From Lentisphaeria bacterium (GTDB taxonomy: Bacteria; Verrucomicrobiota; Lentisphaeria; Victivallales; Victivallaceae): a DNA stretch of 49,533 nucleotides. Of the stretch, positions 17,188 to 25,950 are shown piece after piece. Made by a program: the position numbers and the translations under genes. The notes beneath the pieces were generated by a model. The model was not told where the DNA came from. It did no database searches and saw nothing but the letters and a program-made list of their open reading frames with translations. The stretch is from NCBI GenBank assembly GCA_017462015.1, contig JAFTRX010000115.1, positions 1 through 49,533 on the forward strand, in the 5' to 3' direction. Numbering within the stretch: the stretch's first letter is position 1; every line of letters begins with the position of its first letter.

Positions 17188-19344
17188 TTATTTTGCTTTG
17201 CGTTTCAATTTTACGATTTCTCTTGCTATTTGATCGCGGAATTTCTGCATCGCTTTATTGCTGTTGACTTTGAATCCGATGCCGCCATTTTTGGTCAATA
17301 CCGGCATCATATTTCTGATCTCTGCCGGCAGCTCTTTACCTTTGGAAAGTTGACGGTATATCGTCAGATAGTCATAATCATCAAGTCCGTCGCGGGCGAG
17401 TTCCATCCTGAGTGATGCCATCGTTTCCCCCGGCTTTTTCCCGGGATAAAACCAACTGTGATTAACCCATTTGTTATAAGGAATATCCTGGCGCTTCATT
17501 CCGGCATAGTCGTTGTAAACGTTGATTTCGGAGTAGAGATAACCGTTGATGTTGTATTTGTGCGCCAGCCAGTAATAGAGCCGGGGAATGGCGGCAGATG
17601 TGCGGAATGAACTCATTCCGGTATTATTGTAGGTCCACACTTTTTTGCTGTTGCCTTCGGGGTTCAGCCGCAGCTGGGCGGCAACATTGAATTTTCCCAG
17701 CCAGATGTCGATATCGTCTTCAAGTTCCGGGGCAATATGGTCGATAAAAACCCCCGCCTGCAAATCGGGAACATACTTGCGTGCGCTTGCGATACCGCGT
17801 TTTATTGCCGGATAAACACTGCGGTACGGCTCGTCCCAGAAAATGAACAACGTTTTGTCCAAGATTCCCAGTTTCCGGTAGTGGTCATGAACTTTCTTCA
17901 CCATCATTCCGAATCTGGGTTCGAAATCCGGCGTACCGAACTTCATGTTTCCGGTGATGCGGGTATTGAATTTGTCATGGGAACCCATTTGGAAAAATGA
18001 ATCCTGAAAACAGGTGAACTTGTGCTTGTTGAAATACATATCCGCTGCGGCATCAAATTTTCGCCAGTCGATGACCGGTTCATTTCCTTGCCACCGGACC
18101 GGGCGCGGCGCGTTGAGCAGGCGCGGACTGAAACGATATTCCCGCGCGATTTTCTGCTGCATGGCATATTCCGTCCGCATCCCGGCAGCAGAAATTTGGG
18201 TAAAGTGTTTTTTGATATGCCCCGGCTTGATGCAGTAGGCGGTGGAAAAAAACGGCTGTTCCGGCAGGTCGAAATCGTAAACTTCAAACTCCAGCGGAAC
18301 TGGAGAGAGTTCTTTTCCGTCAAGTTTTATTCCGGCGGTGCCTTTGTAGATACCGGCGGGGATGTTGCGCGGAGTGTTCACCCGCAGGGCGACAAAGCTG
18401 TTGTGCGAGTTGCTTTTTACAAAGACCGGGTAGAGTATATCGGTAAAGTACTCCTCTCTCAATGTTCCGGTAAAACCGATGTACCGGACAAACATATTCG
18501 TCGCCGGGATTTTGTCTCCTTTGTCATTGACCAGATCGGATGGGATGATTTCGAGTTGCTGAGCCGGTTTTTCTGTGGTCAACGCAAAGAAAAATACTTC
18601 ACTTTCGCCCCGTGCCGCAGATGTTTTCAGCGCGTTTGCTGTTTCAGACGGTTGCGGCATGGCTTCCGACTCTTCGTAACGTTCTCCGAAGGTGTTCCAC
18701 ACTTTCACCCCGTCACTGCGCGGTATCAGCACCGCTTCCGCTTTTTTCCTGTGCATATTGTTTTCCCGTTCAAAGCGGAAAAATTTGAACACCGGCTGGA
18801 ACGTACCGTAACTCTTTCTCACATCGAGCTGCCGCGAAATATCGCCCATCGGCGTTTTTACCGCTGATGCAAGACAGCGGAAGACAAATTTATCCGTGAA
18901 CACCATGCTTTTTACCGCCGCTTTCCGCAGGGCGATGTACATCACATCGCCGGCAGTTTCCACCAGATAATCGTCCACATACAGCGGCATGAACTCCGGT
19001 TTGTTCCCCGGCAGCCACCGGATGACACTGATGGAGCTGCGCTTGATGTTGATCTGGAAATCCCAGCCGCTTTTTCCGGCGAACCGGCCGGTTTTTTTGT
19101 CATTATCGGAGTTGAAGTACAATCCCGCGCCGAAGTTCTGTTTTTTCCGCGCTGCATCCAGACCCGATATTTGTACTGCCCAAACATACTTGTCGTCATC
19201 CTGATACATGCCGAGTCCGACGATGCGGTGTTTGTCTGCGGGGATATTTTTCGCCCGGTACAATACCGGTACTGCTATATCAGCTGCGGATGTGTGCCAT
19301 GCCAGCTGGCACAGCAGGAAAATTGAAAGTGCTGTTCTGTACAT
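17188..19344 (-). CDS. Secreted DUF4091/GH123-like protein
   Basis: The 718-aa protein has a signal peptide (MYRTALSIFLLCQLAWHTSA). The N-terminal ~170 residues look like a CBM9-type sugar-binding beta-sandwich (GLYFNSDNDKKTG, WDFQINIKRSS). The middle and C-terminal parts resemble the DUF4091/GH123 barrel, with FIFWDEPYRS at about residue 508 and the C-terminal ELARDGLDDYDYLTIYRQL pattern typical of that group. Characterised GH123 members are beta-N-acetylgalactosaminidases, but specificity here is unknown. It lies 10 bp after the pseudopilin gene and 18 bp before the GH39-like gene, so the three are almost certainly co-transcribed. Confidence 0.75.
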   Translation of the reverse strand: MYRTALSIFLLCQLAWHTSAADIAVPVLYRAKNIPADKHRIVGLGMYQDDDKYVWAVQISGLDAARKKQNFGAGLYFNSDNDKKTGRFAGKSGWDFQINIKRSSISVIRWLPGNKPEFMPLYVDDYLVETAGDVMYIALRKAAVKSMVFTDKFVFRCLASAVKTPMGDISRQLDVRKSYGTFQPVFKFFRFERENNMHRKKAEAVLIPRSDGVKVWNTFGERYEESEAMPQPSETANALKTSAARGESEVFFFALTTEKPAQQLEIIPSDLVNDKGDKIPATNMFVRYIGFTGTLREEYFTDILYPVFVKSNSHNSFVALRVNTPRNIPAGIYKGTAGIKLDGKELSPVPLEFEVYDFDLPEQPFFSTAYCIKPGHIKKHFTQISAAGMRTEYAMQQKIAREYRFSPRLLNAPRPVRWQGNEPVIDWRKFDAAADMYFNKHKFTCFQDSFFQMGSHDKFNTRITGNMKFGTPDFEPRFGMMVKKVHDHYRKLGILDKTLFIFWDEPYRSVYPAIKRGIASARKYVPDLQAGVFIDHIAPELEDDIDIWLGKFNVAAQLRLNPEGNSKKVWTYNNTGMSSFRTSAAIPRLYYWLAHKYNINGYLYSEINVYNDYAGMKRQDIPYNKWVNHSWFYPGKKPGETMASLRMELARDGLDDYDYLTIYRQLSKGKELPAEIRNMMPVLTKNGGIGFKVNSNKAMQKFRDQIAREIVKLKRKAK

Positions 19345-19353
19345 TGCTTTTGC

Positions 19354-20322
19354 CTATCTTTTCGTTGCCCAATATTTTTTCATCTCAGCGGAATTTCTTT
19401 CGCCGTAAGTCCGCGATATGACCTCTCTGGTATTGACGGCACGTCCGTCCCAACTGGTGTAGTTGATCGAATCGGAAGCGGTTTTGATGTCCGATGTCGC
19501 CTGCCGCTTGCCGTGGCGGTAACGCAGTTTCCTCTCTTTGGCACTGTTGCTGTATGTCATATCGTAACTGCTTACACGCCAATGGTTGGCATCTGCCCAT
19601 AAAACCAGTTGCGGATTGGTTATCTGCGAGGCTTTCAAACCGGCTTTCAATTCGAAGTGCGCTCCGTAGCTGCCCCATAACTGCGGTGTGTTACTGTCGG
19701 ACGGACAATGAAACACAGGAGTGTTTTTTGCATAGTTGCTGTTGTCATATACCAGACCCATGTGTTTGATAACTTTTTTGTGTGAAGTATCATTCGCATT
19801 TAGGTAGTAAGGATAATATCCGTCGTAAGAATCAGTGTAGGAAACTGTTGCATGATTTATCTGCTTCAAGTTGTTGAGACAGGAAGCAGTCCGCCCCCGC
19901 GCCCGCGCACTCTGTAACGCCGGTAAAAGCAACGCCGCCAGTATAGCAATTATTGCGATGACAACCAGCAGTTCAATCAGCGTGAACGCTGATTGAATGA
20001 AGCGCACCCTTGGTGCATGAAGCATTTTCCTGCGGAAAATATGAAGCACGCCTCCGGCGTATGAAGCGCGCCCTTGCGGGCGTAAGGTTATGATAAATTG
20101 ATTTATTTTTTTAAGAAAATATAACAATAAAACCCTGACTTGCCCCGGCAGTTCTATCAAAGTGAAAGGCTTTGTGGAAGAGTGGAAAAACTTCTTTTCC
20201 CGGGAAAAGCCGAACGTCGGCACCGAAGTATCTCTTTCCCCTGCGCCCCCTTTCTCTTTACAAAAAAGCGGGGTATTTTGCTGCTCCTGGACTTTACGGC
20301 GATGCTCTGACGACTTTCTCAT
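19354..20322 (-). CDS. Pseudopilin-like protein with a repeat-derived double leader
   Basis: The 322-aa protein carries a type IV pilin-like signal, [21 protein letters not shown], beginning at about residue 111, followed by the [14 protein letters not shown] helix and a periplasmic or surface domain. An earlier broken signal, [10 protein letters not shown], lies at about residue 52. Residues before it come from the dispersed leader-hairpin repeat, and residues 82-112 from an array of five hairpins (19972-20083). The whole is one open frame with AGGGAG 8 bases before its ATG. The C-terminal H-X9-DG motif is replaced by RYRHGKRQ and a longer insert before SWDG. It sits inside a glycan-degradation operon. 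Prepilin peptidase would cleave before F of one of the two FTLIE sites. Confidence 0.85.
   Translation of the reverse strand: MRKSSEHRRKVQEQQNTPLFCKEKGGAGERDTSVPTFGFSREKKFFHSSTKPFTLIELPGQVRVLLLYFLKKINQFIITLRPQGRASYAGGVLHIFRRKMLHAPRVRFIQSAFTLIELLVVIAIIAILAALLLPALQSARARGRTASCLNNLKQINHATVSYTDSYDGYYPYYLNANDTSHKKVIKHMGLVYDNSNYAKNTPVFHCPSDSNTPQLWGSYGAHFELKAGLKASQITNPQLVLWADANHWRVSSYDMTYSNSAKERKLRYRHGKRQATSDIKTASDSINYTSWDGRAVNTREVISRTYGERNSAEMKKYWATKR
19972..20083. repeat. Array of five different hairpins joined by the linker ATGAAGC
   Basis: Plus-strand order: hairpin 19972-19997 (12-bp perfect stem), linker, GCACC-ctt-GGTGC (20004-20016), linker, ATTTTCC-tgc-GGAAAAT (20024-20040), linker, ACGCC-tcc-GGCGT (20048-20060), linker, CGCCC-ttgc-GGGCG (20069-20082). 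The linker ATGAAGC is identical at 19997, 20017, 20041 and 20061. The stems share no sequence. One arm of the first hairpin is the codons for TLIE of the pilin signal. It lies within the pseudopilin gene and keeps the frame open. Confidence 0.9.
20168..20290 (-). repeat. Leader-hairpin repeat, copy 2 (coding)
   Basis: On the minus strand this encodes [19 protein letters not shown] and SREKKFF of the pseudopilin leader, in the same frame as in the two other pseudopilins at 46 and 47 kb. It carries the CGGTGCCGACGTTCGGC insert also found in the non-coding copy at 6485-6607. The central stem is CTTTTCCC/GGGAAAAG. Confidence 0.8.
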
Positions 20323-20344
20323 ACCACATTCTCCCTTGTTGATC

Positions 20345-21562
20345 TTACAGTGAAATCTTCATAAATGTTTCCCGGTCAGCTGATTCCCGGGCGCACAGAC
20401 AAACCAGTGTACTTAATATCCCCTGCCCGGTGATAAGGTCAGTCGAACTGCGTTCACCGGTTTTCATCGTGTGCAGAAAGTTCTTCACCAACGCCCGGTC
20501 TCCGCCGTAGTGGCTGAGTTTTCCGGGGTCAACGGTGTAATTTTCCACCTCAGTGTTTATGGACGAATAGAATGTGAGTTTCCCATGGTTGAAGTCCATT
20601 TCCAGAGAACCGAATTCACCGACCAGTCTTCCGCCACGGCGGGAGGCGGCACGGGAAGCTATAAAATTCTGGGTGTGTACCAGATGCGCTCCGTTTTTAC
20701 CCTTGATGATGCACTCCCCGATATCTTCGATAGCAATCTCGCGGGAGATGGCACAGAACCGCTTGCGTAAAAATGTTCCGTCCGGAGCATAGATCCCGGA
20801 ATGAAATTTTTCTGCTTCGGCAAAGGAGTTGAACAATCCCTTGCGGTCAAAATAAAATTCCGGACCGTGGATGCAGGTATGCTTATCCGGGCATACGTCA
20901 CAGCTCAAATCGTAATCTTTATCTCCTGTATGCCACACTTTAGCCCGCATGGCACAGACGCTTTCCGGTTCGATGCCGCTTAAATAGAGCAGATAATCAA
21001 TATCGTGTACCGCCTTCTGCATAAACATGCCGCCGGTTTTTTCCGCATCCCGGAACCAGGTCGTGAAATAGATGTTGCCGTCAGTATCTTCAAATCCGGT
21101 GACTTGGAATATCCTTCCGAGCTTTCCGGAATCAATGATCTGTTTGGCCCTGACCGCCAGCGGAGCAAGACGCATCGGAAGAGATACCTGCACCGGGGTC
21201 GGAGAGTTGCGGAAACAGGAGTCGAGAGCTTGGATCTGTTCCAGAGAAACTGCCACCGGTTTTTCCAGGTAAAGCGGGATGTGGAGCTGTTCCAATTTAC
21301 AGGCGATCTCCGTGTGAGAGGTGCAGTAAGTGCCGATGATGATGCCATCCAGAGGCAATCCGGCAGAGATAAAGGAGTCGATGTCCGCAAAGAAACAGCA
21401 GTTGTCACTGACATTGACCTTCTTTTCCAGCAGCCGGGCTCTGGCTCCGGATTCGTTTATATCCATCACAGCGGCAACTTCATATTTGTCACCGAACAGA
21501 TCAAGATAACCGGCAATGGTTGCAGCCTGCAAGCCGCAGCCGACGACTCCTATTTTCAGCAT
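20345..21562 (-). CDS. Gfo/Idh/MocA-family oxidoreductase
   Basis: The 405-aa protein has an N-terminal Rossmann fold ([18 protein letters not shown]) and the family's [10 protein letters not shown] motif at about residue 94, which holds the catalytic lysine, followed by the alpha/beta substrate domain ([13 protein letters not shown], with the conserved His, at about 182). Members oxidise or reduce sugars, inositols or derivatives with NAD(P). An unusual Cys-rich stretch, [10 protein letters not shown], occurs at about residue 221. It is the first gene of the minus-strand glycan operon and lies head to head with an AraC-type regulator, so it likely processes the monosaccharide released by the downstream hydrolases. 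Confidence 0.9.
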   Translation of the reverse strand: MLKIGVVGCGLQAATIAGYLDLFGDKYEVAAVMDINESGARARLLEKKVNVSDNCCFFADIDSFISAGLPLDGIIIGTYCTSHTEIACKLEQLHIPLYLEKPVAVSLEQIQALDSCFRNSPTPVQVSLPMRLAPLAVRAKQIIDSGKLGRIFQVTGFEDTDGNIYFTTWFRDAEKTGGMFMQKAVHDIDYLLYLSGIEPESVCAMRAKVWHTGDKDYDLSCDVCPDKHTCIHGPEFYFDRKGLFNSFAEAEKFHSGIYAPDGTFLRKRFCAISREIAIEDIGECIIKGKNGAHLVHTQNFIASRAASRRGGRLVGEFGSLEMDFNHGKLTFYSSINTEVENYTVDPGKLSHYGGDRALVKNFLHTMKTGERSSTDLITGQGILSTLVCLCARESADRETFMKISL

Positions 21563-21678
21563 AAGATCACCTTTTTTCGAAAAGTTTTCATGTTTATGGA
21601 AATAATATATTTGAAATCATGGTCAAAAGCAAGTATATTACATGATAGAATATTGACATAAAATAACATAATCATGCC

Positions 21679-22554
21679 ATGAAAAATTATCAATTCTCCA
21701 CGCGAGTCCGGAAAGAAAAAGATTATTCTGACGTTGCTTATTTGAATGTCAACCAGATGCCGTTCTACAATTCGGCAATGATCGAGCTTTATGCCTATGA
21801 AGAAACTGATTTTCAACCCGGTTTCAAAACGCCATTTTATCCCATGGTCTACTGGGCACTGGAATATGTTTGTTCCGGAGAGTATCATGTAAGTTGCGAC
21901 GGTGAAACATTCCGCTTGAAAGCTGGAGATGTACTGATCCTTTATCCCGGGAAAAAATATTCCAAAAGTGCCGCCGGGAACGAAGTGCTGAGGAAAAGAG
22001 AGATCATGATGAACAATTCTCCTCTGGTGTCAATTTTGTGTAATCGTACCAGTTTGAACGGGTTGAATGTGATACATTGCCAGGAACCAGCCAAAGTGGA
22101 AGCATTTTTCGATACCATCTCGGAGATCGTGAAGGATAAATCCGGAGAAGCGTTTCCGGAATCTCTCATTCCCAATACGCTGTTCGCGCTGTTTACGGAA
22201 TTGATATCGCAGTGCCGGGAGAAAAATATTTATAACTCTTTTACACAATTGCTGTCAAATCTGGATATATATTCTCCGTATATGACATTGGAACGTATGG
22301 CATCACATTTCAAGGTGGGGAAAAGGACGTTGAACCGGTTGTTTCACAAATATTTGAGGTGTACGCCGATACAGTATCTTATTTCCAAGCGGATGAATTA
22401 TGCGGTACAGCTGCTGTTGAGCAATACGCTTTCGGTCAAAGCGGTAGCGGAGGAGTGCGGGTATAATAATGTAAGTTTCTTTTGCGCCGAATTTAAAAAG
22501 TTCCACGGAACCACGCCGCAGGTCTACCGGAACAGACTGGACATCTTCGATTGA
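21679..22554 (+). CDS. AraC-family transcriptional regulator
   Basis: The 291-aa protein has an N-terminal cupin-like domain (SGEYHVSCDGETFRLKAGDVLILYPG, about residues 70-95) and C-terminal AraC HTH motifs (LERMASHFKVGKRTLNRLF; VKAVAEECGYNNVSFFCAEFKK; TTPQVYRNR). It is divergent from the oxidoreductase gene with a 116-bp AT-rich gap and probably activates that operon. It resembles the regulator at 14066-14899 in layout but is not closely similar in sequence. Confidence 0.92.
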   Translation: MKNYQFSTRVRKEKDYSDVAYLNVNQMPFYNSAMIELYAYEETDFQPGFKTPFYPMVYWALEYVCSGEYHVSCDGETFRLKAGDVLILYPGKKYSKSAAGNEVLRKREIMMNNSPLVSILCNRTSLNGLNVIHCQEPAKVEAFFDTISEIVKDKSGEAFPESLIPNTLFALFTELISQCREKNIYNSFTQLLSNLDIYSPYMTLERMASHFKVGKRTLNRLFHKYLRCTPIQYLISKRMNYAVQLLLSNTLSVKAVAEECGYNNVSFFCAEFKKFHGTTPQVYRNRLDIFD

Positions 22555-22593
22555 GATTGGCTCAACTGCCATGAATGCGACCGTTTCGGGGGC

Positions 22594-23508
22594 TTATTTG
22601 ACTGACAGCATTTCGCGGATGGATGATTCTGCAGCGCGGATTATTTCATCGGACAATACAACTTCGTCTTTGCCGGTACGCAAGGCGCGTTCCACGTCGG
22701 CGAGGGTGAGTTTTTTCATATCGGCACAGAGGATCTCCGGTTGGAGCAGATAGAATTTTTTGCCGGGGTTCGCCTGCATCATCCGGTAAAGGATGCCGCT
22801 TTCGGTGCCGATGACGAATTCATCATGGGAGGAAGCGGTGACATAATTGAGCATCGCACCGGTGCTGAGAGCCTGATCGGCGGCTTTCACCACTTCCGGA
22901 CGGCATTCCGGATGGACGAGGATCTGGGCGCGGGGGAATTTTTCCCGCATCGCATTTATCATCTCCACGGTGACGGCATCGTGGACCGGACAGCAGCCGT
23001 GCCACAGCTCCATGGGGCGGTTGAGTTTGTTGATAAGGTTGCTGCCGAGGTTGCGGTCGGGGAGGAACATGATTTTTTTATCGGCGGGAATGGAAGATAC
23101 GATCTTTTCCGCGTTACCGCTGGTACAGCAGATATCGACCAGGGCTTTAACTTCAGCGGTGGTGTTGACATAAGCGATAAGCAGAGTGTCCGGATTGGCG
23201 GCTTTGTACGCTTTGAGTTCATCGGGGTCGACCATATCAGCCATGGGGCATCCGGCATCGGAACGCACCATGACCACAGTGGCGCGGGGGGAGAGGATCT
23301 TTGCCGTTTCCGCCATGAAGCGCACGCCGCAGACGACCAGCATTTTGGCATCGGTTTGGGCGGCTTTTATGCTCAATTCCAGTGAGTCGCCGCAGAAATC
23401 GGCGATAGCCTGGATGTCGGCGGAAACGTAGTTGTGGGCGAGGATGACGGCGTTGCGTTCACGGCGCAGAGTGGATATTTTTTCGATCAGGGTATTTTGT
23501 TCATTCAT
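22594..23508 (-). CDS. nadA: Quinolinate synthase NadA
   Basis: NadA is a [4Fe-4S] enzyme that condenses iminoaspartate with dihydroxyacetone phosphate to make quinolinate for NAD. The roughly 304-aa protein has the family motifs ILAHNYVSADIQAIADFCGDSL near the N-terminus, the cysteine in CGVRFMAE, VYVNTTAE-like IAYVNTTAEVKA, HPECRPEV, and the last cysteine in EILCADMKKLTL. I chose the ATG at 23508 (MNEQNTL), with AGGAG 9 bases upstream; it overlaps the rsmA stop by 8 bases. Its 3' part is duplicated at 14998-15269. No terminator is seen after its stop. No nadB or nadC is nearby. Confidence 0.96.
   Translation of the reverse strand: MNEQNTLIEKISTLRRERNAVILAHNYVSADIQAIADFCGDSLELSIKAAQTDAKMLVVCGVRFMAETAKILSPRATVVMVRSDAGCPMADMVDPDELKAYKAANPDTLLIAYVNTTAEVKALVDICCTSGNAEKIVSSIPADKKIMFLPDRNLGSNLINKLNRPMELWHGCCPVHDAVTVEMINAMREKFPRAQILVHPECRPEVVKAADQALSTGAMLNYVTASSHDEFVIGTESGILYRMMQANPGKKFYLLQPEILCADMKKLTLADVERALRTGKDEVVLSDEIIRAAESSIREMLSVK
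22675..22865. repeat. 191-bp direct repeat (nadA 3' part), right copy
   Basis: It matches 15079-15269 in the same orientation with about 8 differences in 191 bases, mostly at silent positions. The two copies bracket the 15.3-22.6 kb glycan operon and its regulator. Confidence 0.9.
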
Positions 23509-24352
23509 TGTCGGAGTCTCCTGCAATAAGATTTAATTCACGGGCGATAGCCACAAAGTCGGCAACTTCCAGTTTGTCCGGGCGGATTTCCATGGGGAGA
23601 TCCAATTTGGCGAAAACGGCTTCAACTTCCGCTTTGCCGAACATCTGTCCCAGCACCTTTCCCAGCTGTTTGCGGCGCTGGTTGAAGGCGGTACGCACCA
23701 CGCGCGAGACCAGTTTTTTCTCATCATCGCGGCACAATTTTTCCTCCCGCAGTGTGAAAGATACCAGAGCCGATTCCACCTCCGGCGGCGGACAAAAGAC
23801 CTCTGGCGGCACGATTTTTTCGATTTTTACTTCATAATCCAACTGAACACGCACCGACAGCGCGCCGTAGGCTTTGGTTCCACTGCGGGCGGCGAGACGT
23901 TCTCCCATCTCCTTTTGCAGCATGAAGAACATGGATTTGGGCTGATTTGCACACTCCAGAAGTTTGGCAATGAAGACCGAACTTATGGCATAAGGCAGAT
24001 TGGCGACGGAACGGTAAACCGTTCCCGCAGGAAAAAGTTCATCATAATCCACCCGGCAGGCATCGGCTTCGACCAGATGAAAGTTGGAACAGGCGGCGAA
24101 TTTTTCCCGGTTGTAGTCGGCAAGGCGGTGGTCATATTCGATGGCGGTCAATTCAGCACCGGCGGCGAGGAGCCGGGAGGTCAGCGCGCCGAAGCCGGGG
24201 CCGACTTCCAGAATCCGTTCCCCGGCAGTTACTCCCGATGCCCGGACGATCCAGTCCAGCAGATTGCCGTCAAGGAGAAAGTTCTGCCCCAAGCCTCTGC
24301 CCGGACGCATTCCGAGTTTTTCAAGTTCAGCAACAAGCTCTTTTTTGTTCAT
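23501..24352 (-). CDS. rsmA: 16S rRNA (adenine1518-N6/adenine1519-N6) dimethyltransferase
   Basis: RsmA (KsgA) dimethylates two adjacent adenines near the 3' end of 16S rRNA. The 283-aa protein has the family's N-terminal RPGRGLGQNFLLD, SAM-binding ILEVGPGFGALT (motif I), DACRVDY, and the catalytic NLPYAISS (motif IV), with FNQRRKQLGK in the C-terminal domain. I chose the ATG at 24352 (MNKKELVAELEKLG) because upstream in-frame residues belong to the FmdB gene in another frame. Its stop overlaps the nadA start, suggesting translational coupling. Confidence 0.96.
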   Translation of the reverse strand: MNKKELVAELEKLGMRPGRGLGQNFLLDGNLLDWIVRASGVTAGERILEVGPGFGALTSRLLAAGAELTAIEYDHRLADYNREKFAACSNFHLVEADACRVDYDELFPAGTVYRSVANLPYAISSVFIAKLLECANQPKSMFFMLQKEMGERLAARSGTKAYGALSVRVQLDYEVKIEKIVPPEVFCPPPEVESALVSFTLREEKLCRDDEKKLVSRVVRTAFNQRRKQLGKVLGQMFGKAEVEAVFAKLDLPMEIRPDKLEVADFVAIARELNLIAGDSDNE

Positions 24353-24375
24353 AGTGATGTACGCTCCGTGAAGTT

Positions 24376-24606
24376 TCAATGCTTGTGACCGCAGCTGCCG
24401 GCGCAGCAGCATCCGCCGGAAGGACACTCGTTCCGCATGGCACAGGATGCTCCGGCGGGGGCGGAAGAGATGACACCTACGCGGTTGAGGGCTTTTTCCA
24501 GCTTCACTGAACCGCACTTCGGACATTCGGCGGGGGAGTCGTAGCGGGGAAGGAGGAGTTCAAATTCAGAGTTGCACTCCTGACACTGGTAACGGAAGAT
24601 CGGCAT
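24376..24606 (-). CDS. FmdB-family zinc ribbon protein with Cys-rich tail
   Basis: The 76-aa protein begins MPIFRYQCQECNSEFELLL and has CPKCGS, giving the two CxxC knuckles of the FmdB/regulatory-protein zinc ribbon. Family members are small proteins of uncertain function once linked to formamidase/amidase regulation. The C-terminal part is a second cysteine cluster (CPSGGCCCAGSCGHKH) not needed for the ribbon. It lies 2 bp after a secreted protein gene and 23 bp before rsmA. Confidence 0.88.
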   Translation of the reverse strand: MPIFRYQCQECNSEFELLLPRYDSPAECPKCGSVKLEKALNRVGVISSAPAGASCAMRNECPSGGCCCAGSCGHKH

Positions 24607-24608
24607 AG

Positions 24609-25841
24609 TTATTTTATCCCATGTTTATTGACCAGAAGCAGAACCGTTTTGCGGCCGCGCCGTCCGGTCAGAGTTATCTTGAAGACATTGCCCCGTTCAT
24701 CCACCTGGATGAGTTCGGCAGGGGTGGTTTTGCGTGCAAGGAGAAAACGGGTTTTGTTGCGGTTGTGCGGCTGCAGTGAATTTGGCGCATAGAAACCCTT
24801 TAAAATGGCATCCGGCAGAATTATATTTGCCAGTTTCATCCGGTCGGAACTGCCGATGATGACTTGATTACCCGACAACGCAACGCCGTAAGGTTCCAGT
24901 TTTCCGGGCAGAGTGACATAGCCGCCGGGTGACACATATATGCCCCGTCCGTTATTGTCCACGAAAACTGCCGCATTGGCAATACCCGGGACGACAGCTG
25001 CCCATGCCTGTGAAAAGTATGCCGGAAGCTGGACTGTATGTTCCAGATAAAGCATCGACGGTTTTATGGAAAAATATTCGCAGATATAGTGTTGCCACGC
25101 AATAATGGAGTTGCTCTTCGGGTGGAACAATAAACGGCGTACACTATGTTTGGTTTGATGGCGGGATAATGGCGTTTCGGTCAAAGCGACATCACATTCC
25201 ATTATATCGTTGCTGTTGCTCAAGGAAAACCACAGCCGTCTGCCATCGGTGGCAACGGAAGTGACAGGACGGAACTGGGGGGCGGATTCTGCACTTACGG
25301 AGCGGCGTTTCAAGTCGATCAGGAGCAACTTGTGTTCAGTTTTCGTCTGGAGCTGTTCGTCTTGAACGGCGATGATTTTTTCCGGAGTTCCGGGAATAGT
25401 GTAAAAGGCGGTGATGCGGCGCAGGGGAAGTTCAAAGCCGCCGCAGATATTGCCGCTGATGAGATTTATGAATACGAAACGAGTGGAGTTGTTGCTTCCG
25501 GCTCCGCCGATACGTTCGGCGATGATGAGCAGTGAACCATCTTCACTGATTTGCGCTCCGGTCAGGTCCGCTGCCTGCAATACCCGGGAAACATCCGGCG
25601 AAGGACGCCAGGTGAAAAGGAATCCATCTTCGGCAAGTTGTGCCGCCAATGTTCCGGGCGGAGTTTTATCGGCGTGACCGGAGTTGGAAACCGGAAGTTT
25701 TTTCCATGTTCCGGTGGCTTTTACCTCCGGAACGCGCTCTTCTGCATCGTAATGTATTTTGGGAAGCGAAAAAGTTTCAGCCCCGGCTGAGAAAGCCAGC
25801 GCTCCCGCAAGGAACCAGATAAAAAAGCAATATTTCCACAT
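24609..25841 (-). CDS. Secreted protein of unknown function
   Basis: The 410-aa protein has a signal peptide (MWKYCFFIWFLAGALAFSAGA) and GGAGG 9 bases before the chosen ATG. An in-frame upstream extension of 44 residues is rejected. The mature part is rich in short beta-strand-like repeats (e.g. LLIIAERIGG, LWFSLSNSNDIMECDV, VFVDNNGRGIYVSPGG), the look of a beta-propeller, but I see no catalytic motif. The C-terminus is basic (GRRGRKTVLLLVNKHGIK). It is the first gene of the run to FmdB, rsmA and nadA and is divergent from a histidine kinase. Confidence 0.75.
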   Translation of the reverse strand: MWKYCFFIWFLAGALAFSAGAETFSLPKIHYDAEERVPEVKATGTWKKLPVSNSGHADKTPPGTLAAQLAEDGFLFTWRPSPDVSRVLQAADLTGAQISEDGSLLIIAERIGGAGSNNSTRFVFINLISGNICGGFELPLRRITAFYTIPGTPEKIIAVQDEQLQTKTEHKLLLIDLKRRSVSAESAPQFRPVTSVATDGRRLWFSLSNSNDIMECDVALTETPLSRHQTKHSVRRLLFHPKSNSIIAWQHYICEYFSIKPSMLYLEHTVQLPAYFSQAWAAVVPGIANAAVFVDNNGRGIYVSPGGYVTLPGKLEPYGVALSGNQVIIGSSDRMKLANIILPDAILKGFYAPNSLQPHNRNKTRFLLARKTTPAELIQVDERGNVFKITLTGRRGRKTVLLLVNKHGIK

Positions 25842-25950
25842 TTTCCCGTACCTCCGCTCCGGCAGATGATTGACAAAATTTTCTCTTGCCGTTATATTAT
25901 TAAACAGCACAATAAAGATAATATAGCACAACTTGCGGAAAAATAAAACC

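Noticed and set aside
19972-20083. CRISPR-like array with 7-bp repeats
   Set aside because: The constant part is only seven bases and the variable parts are perfect hairpins; this is not CRISPR.
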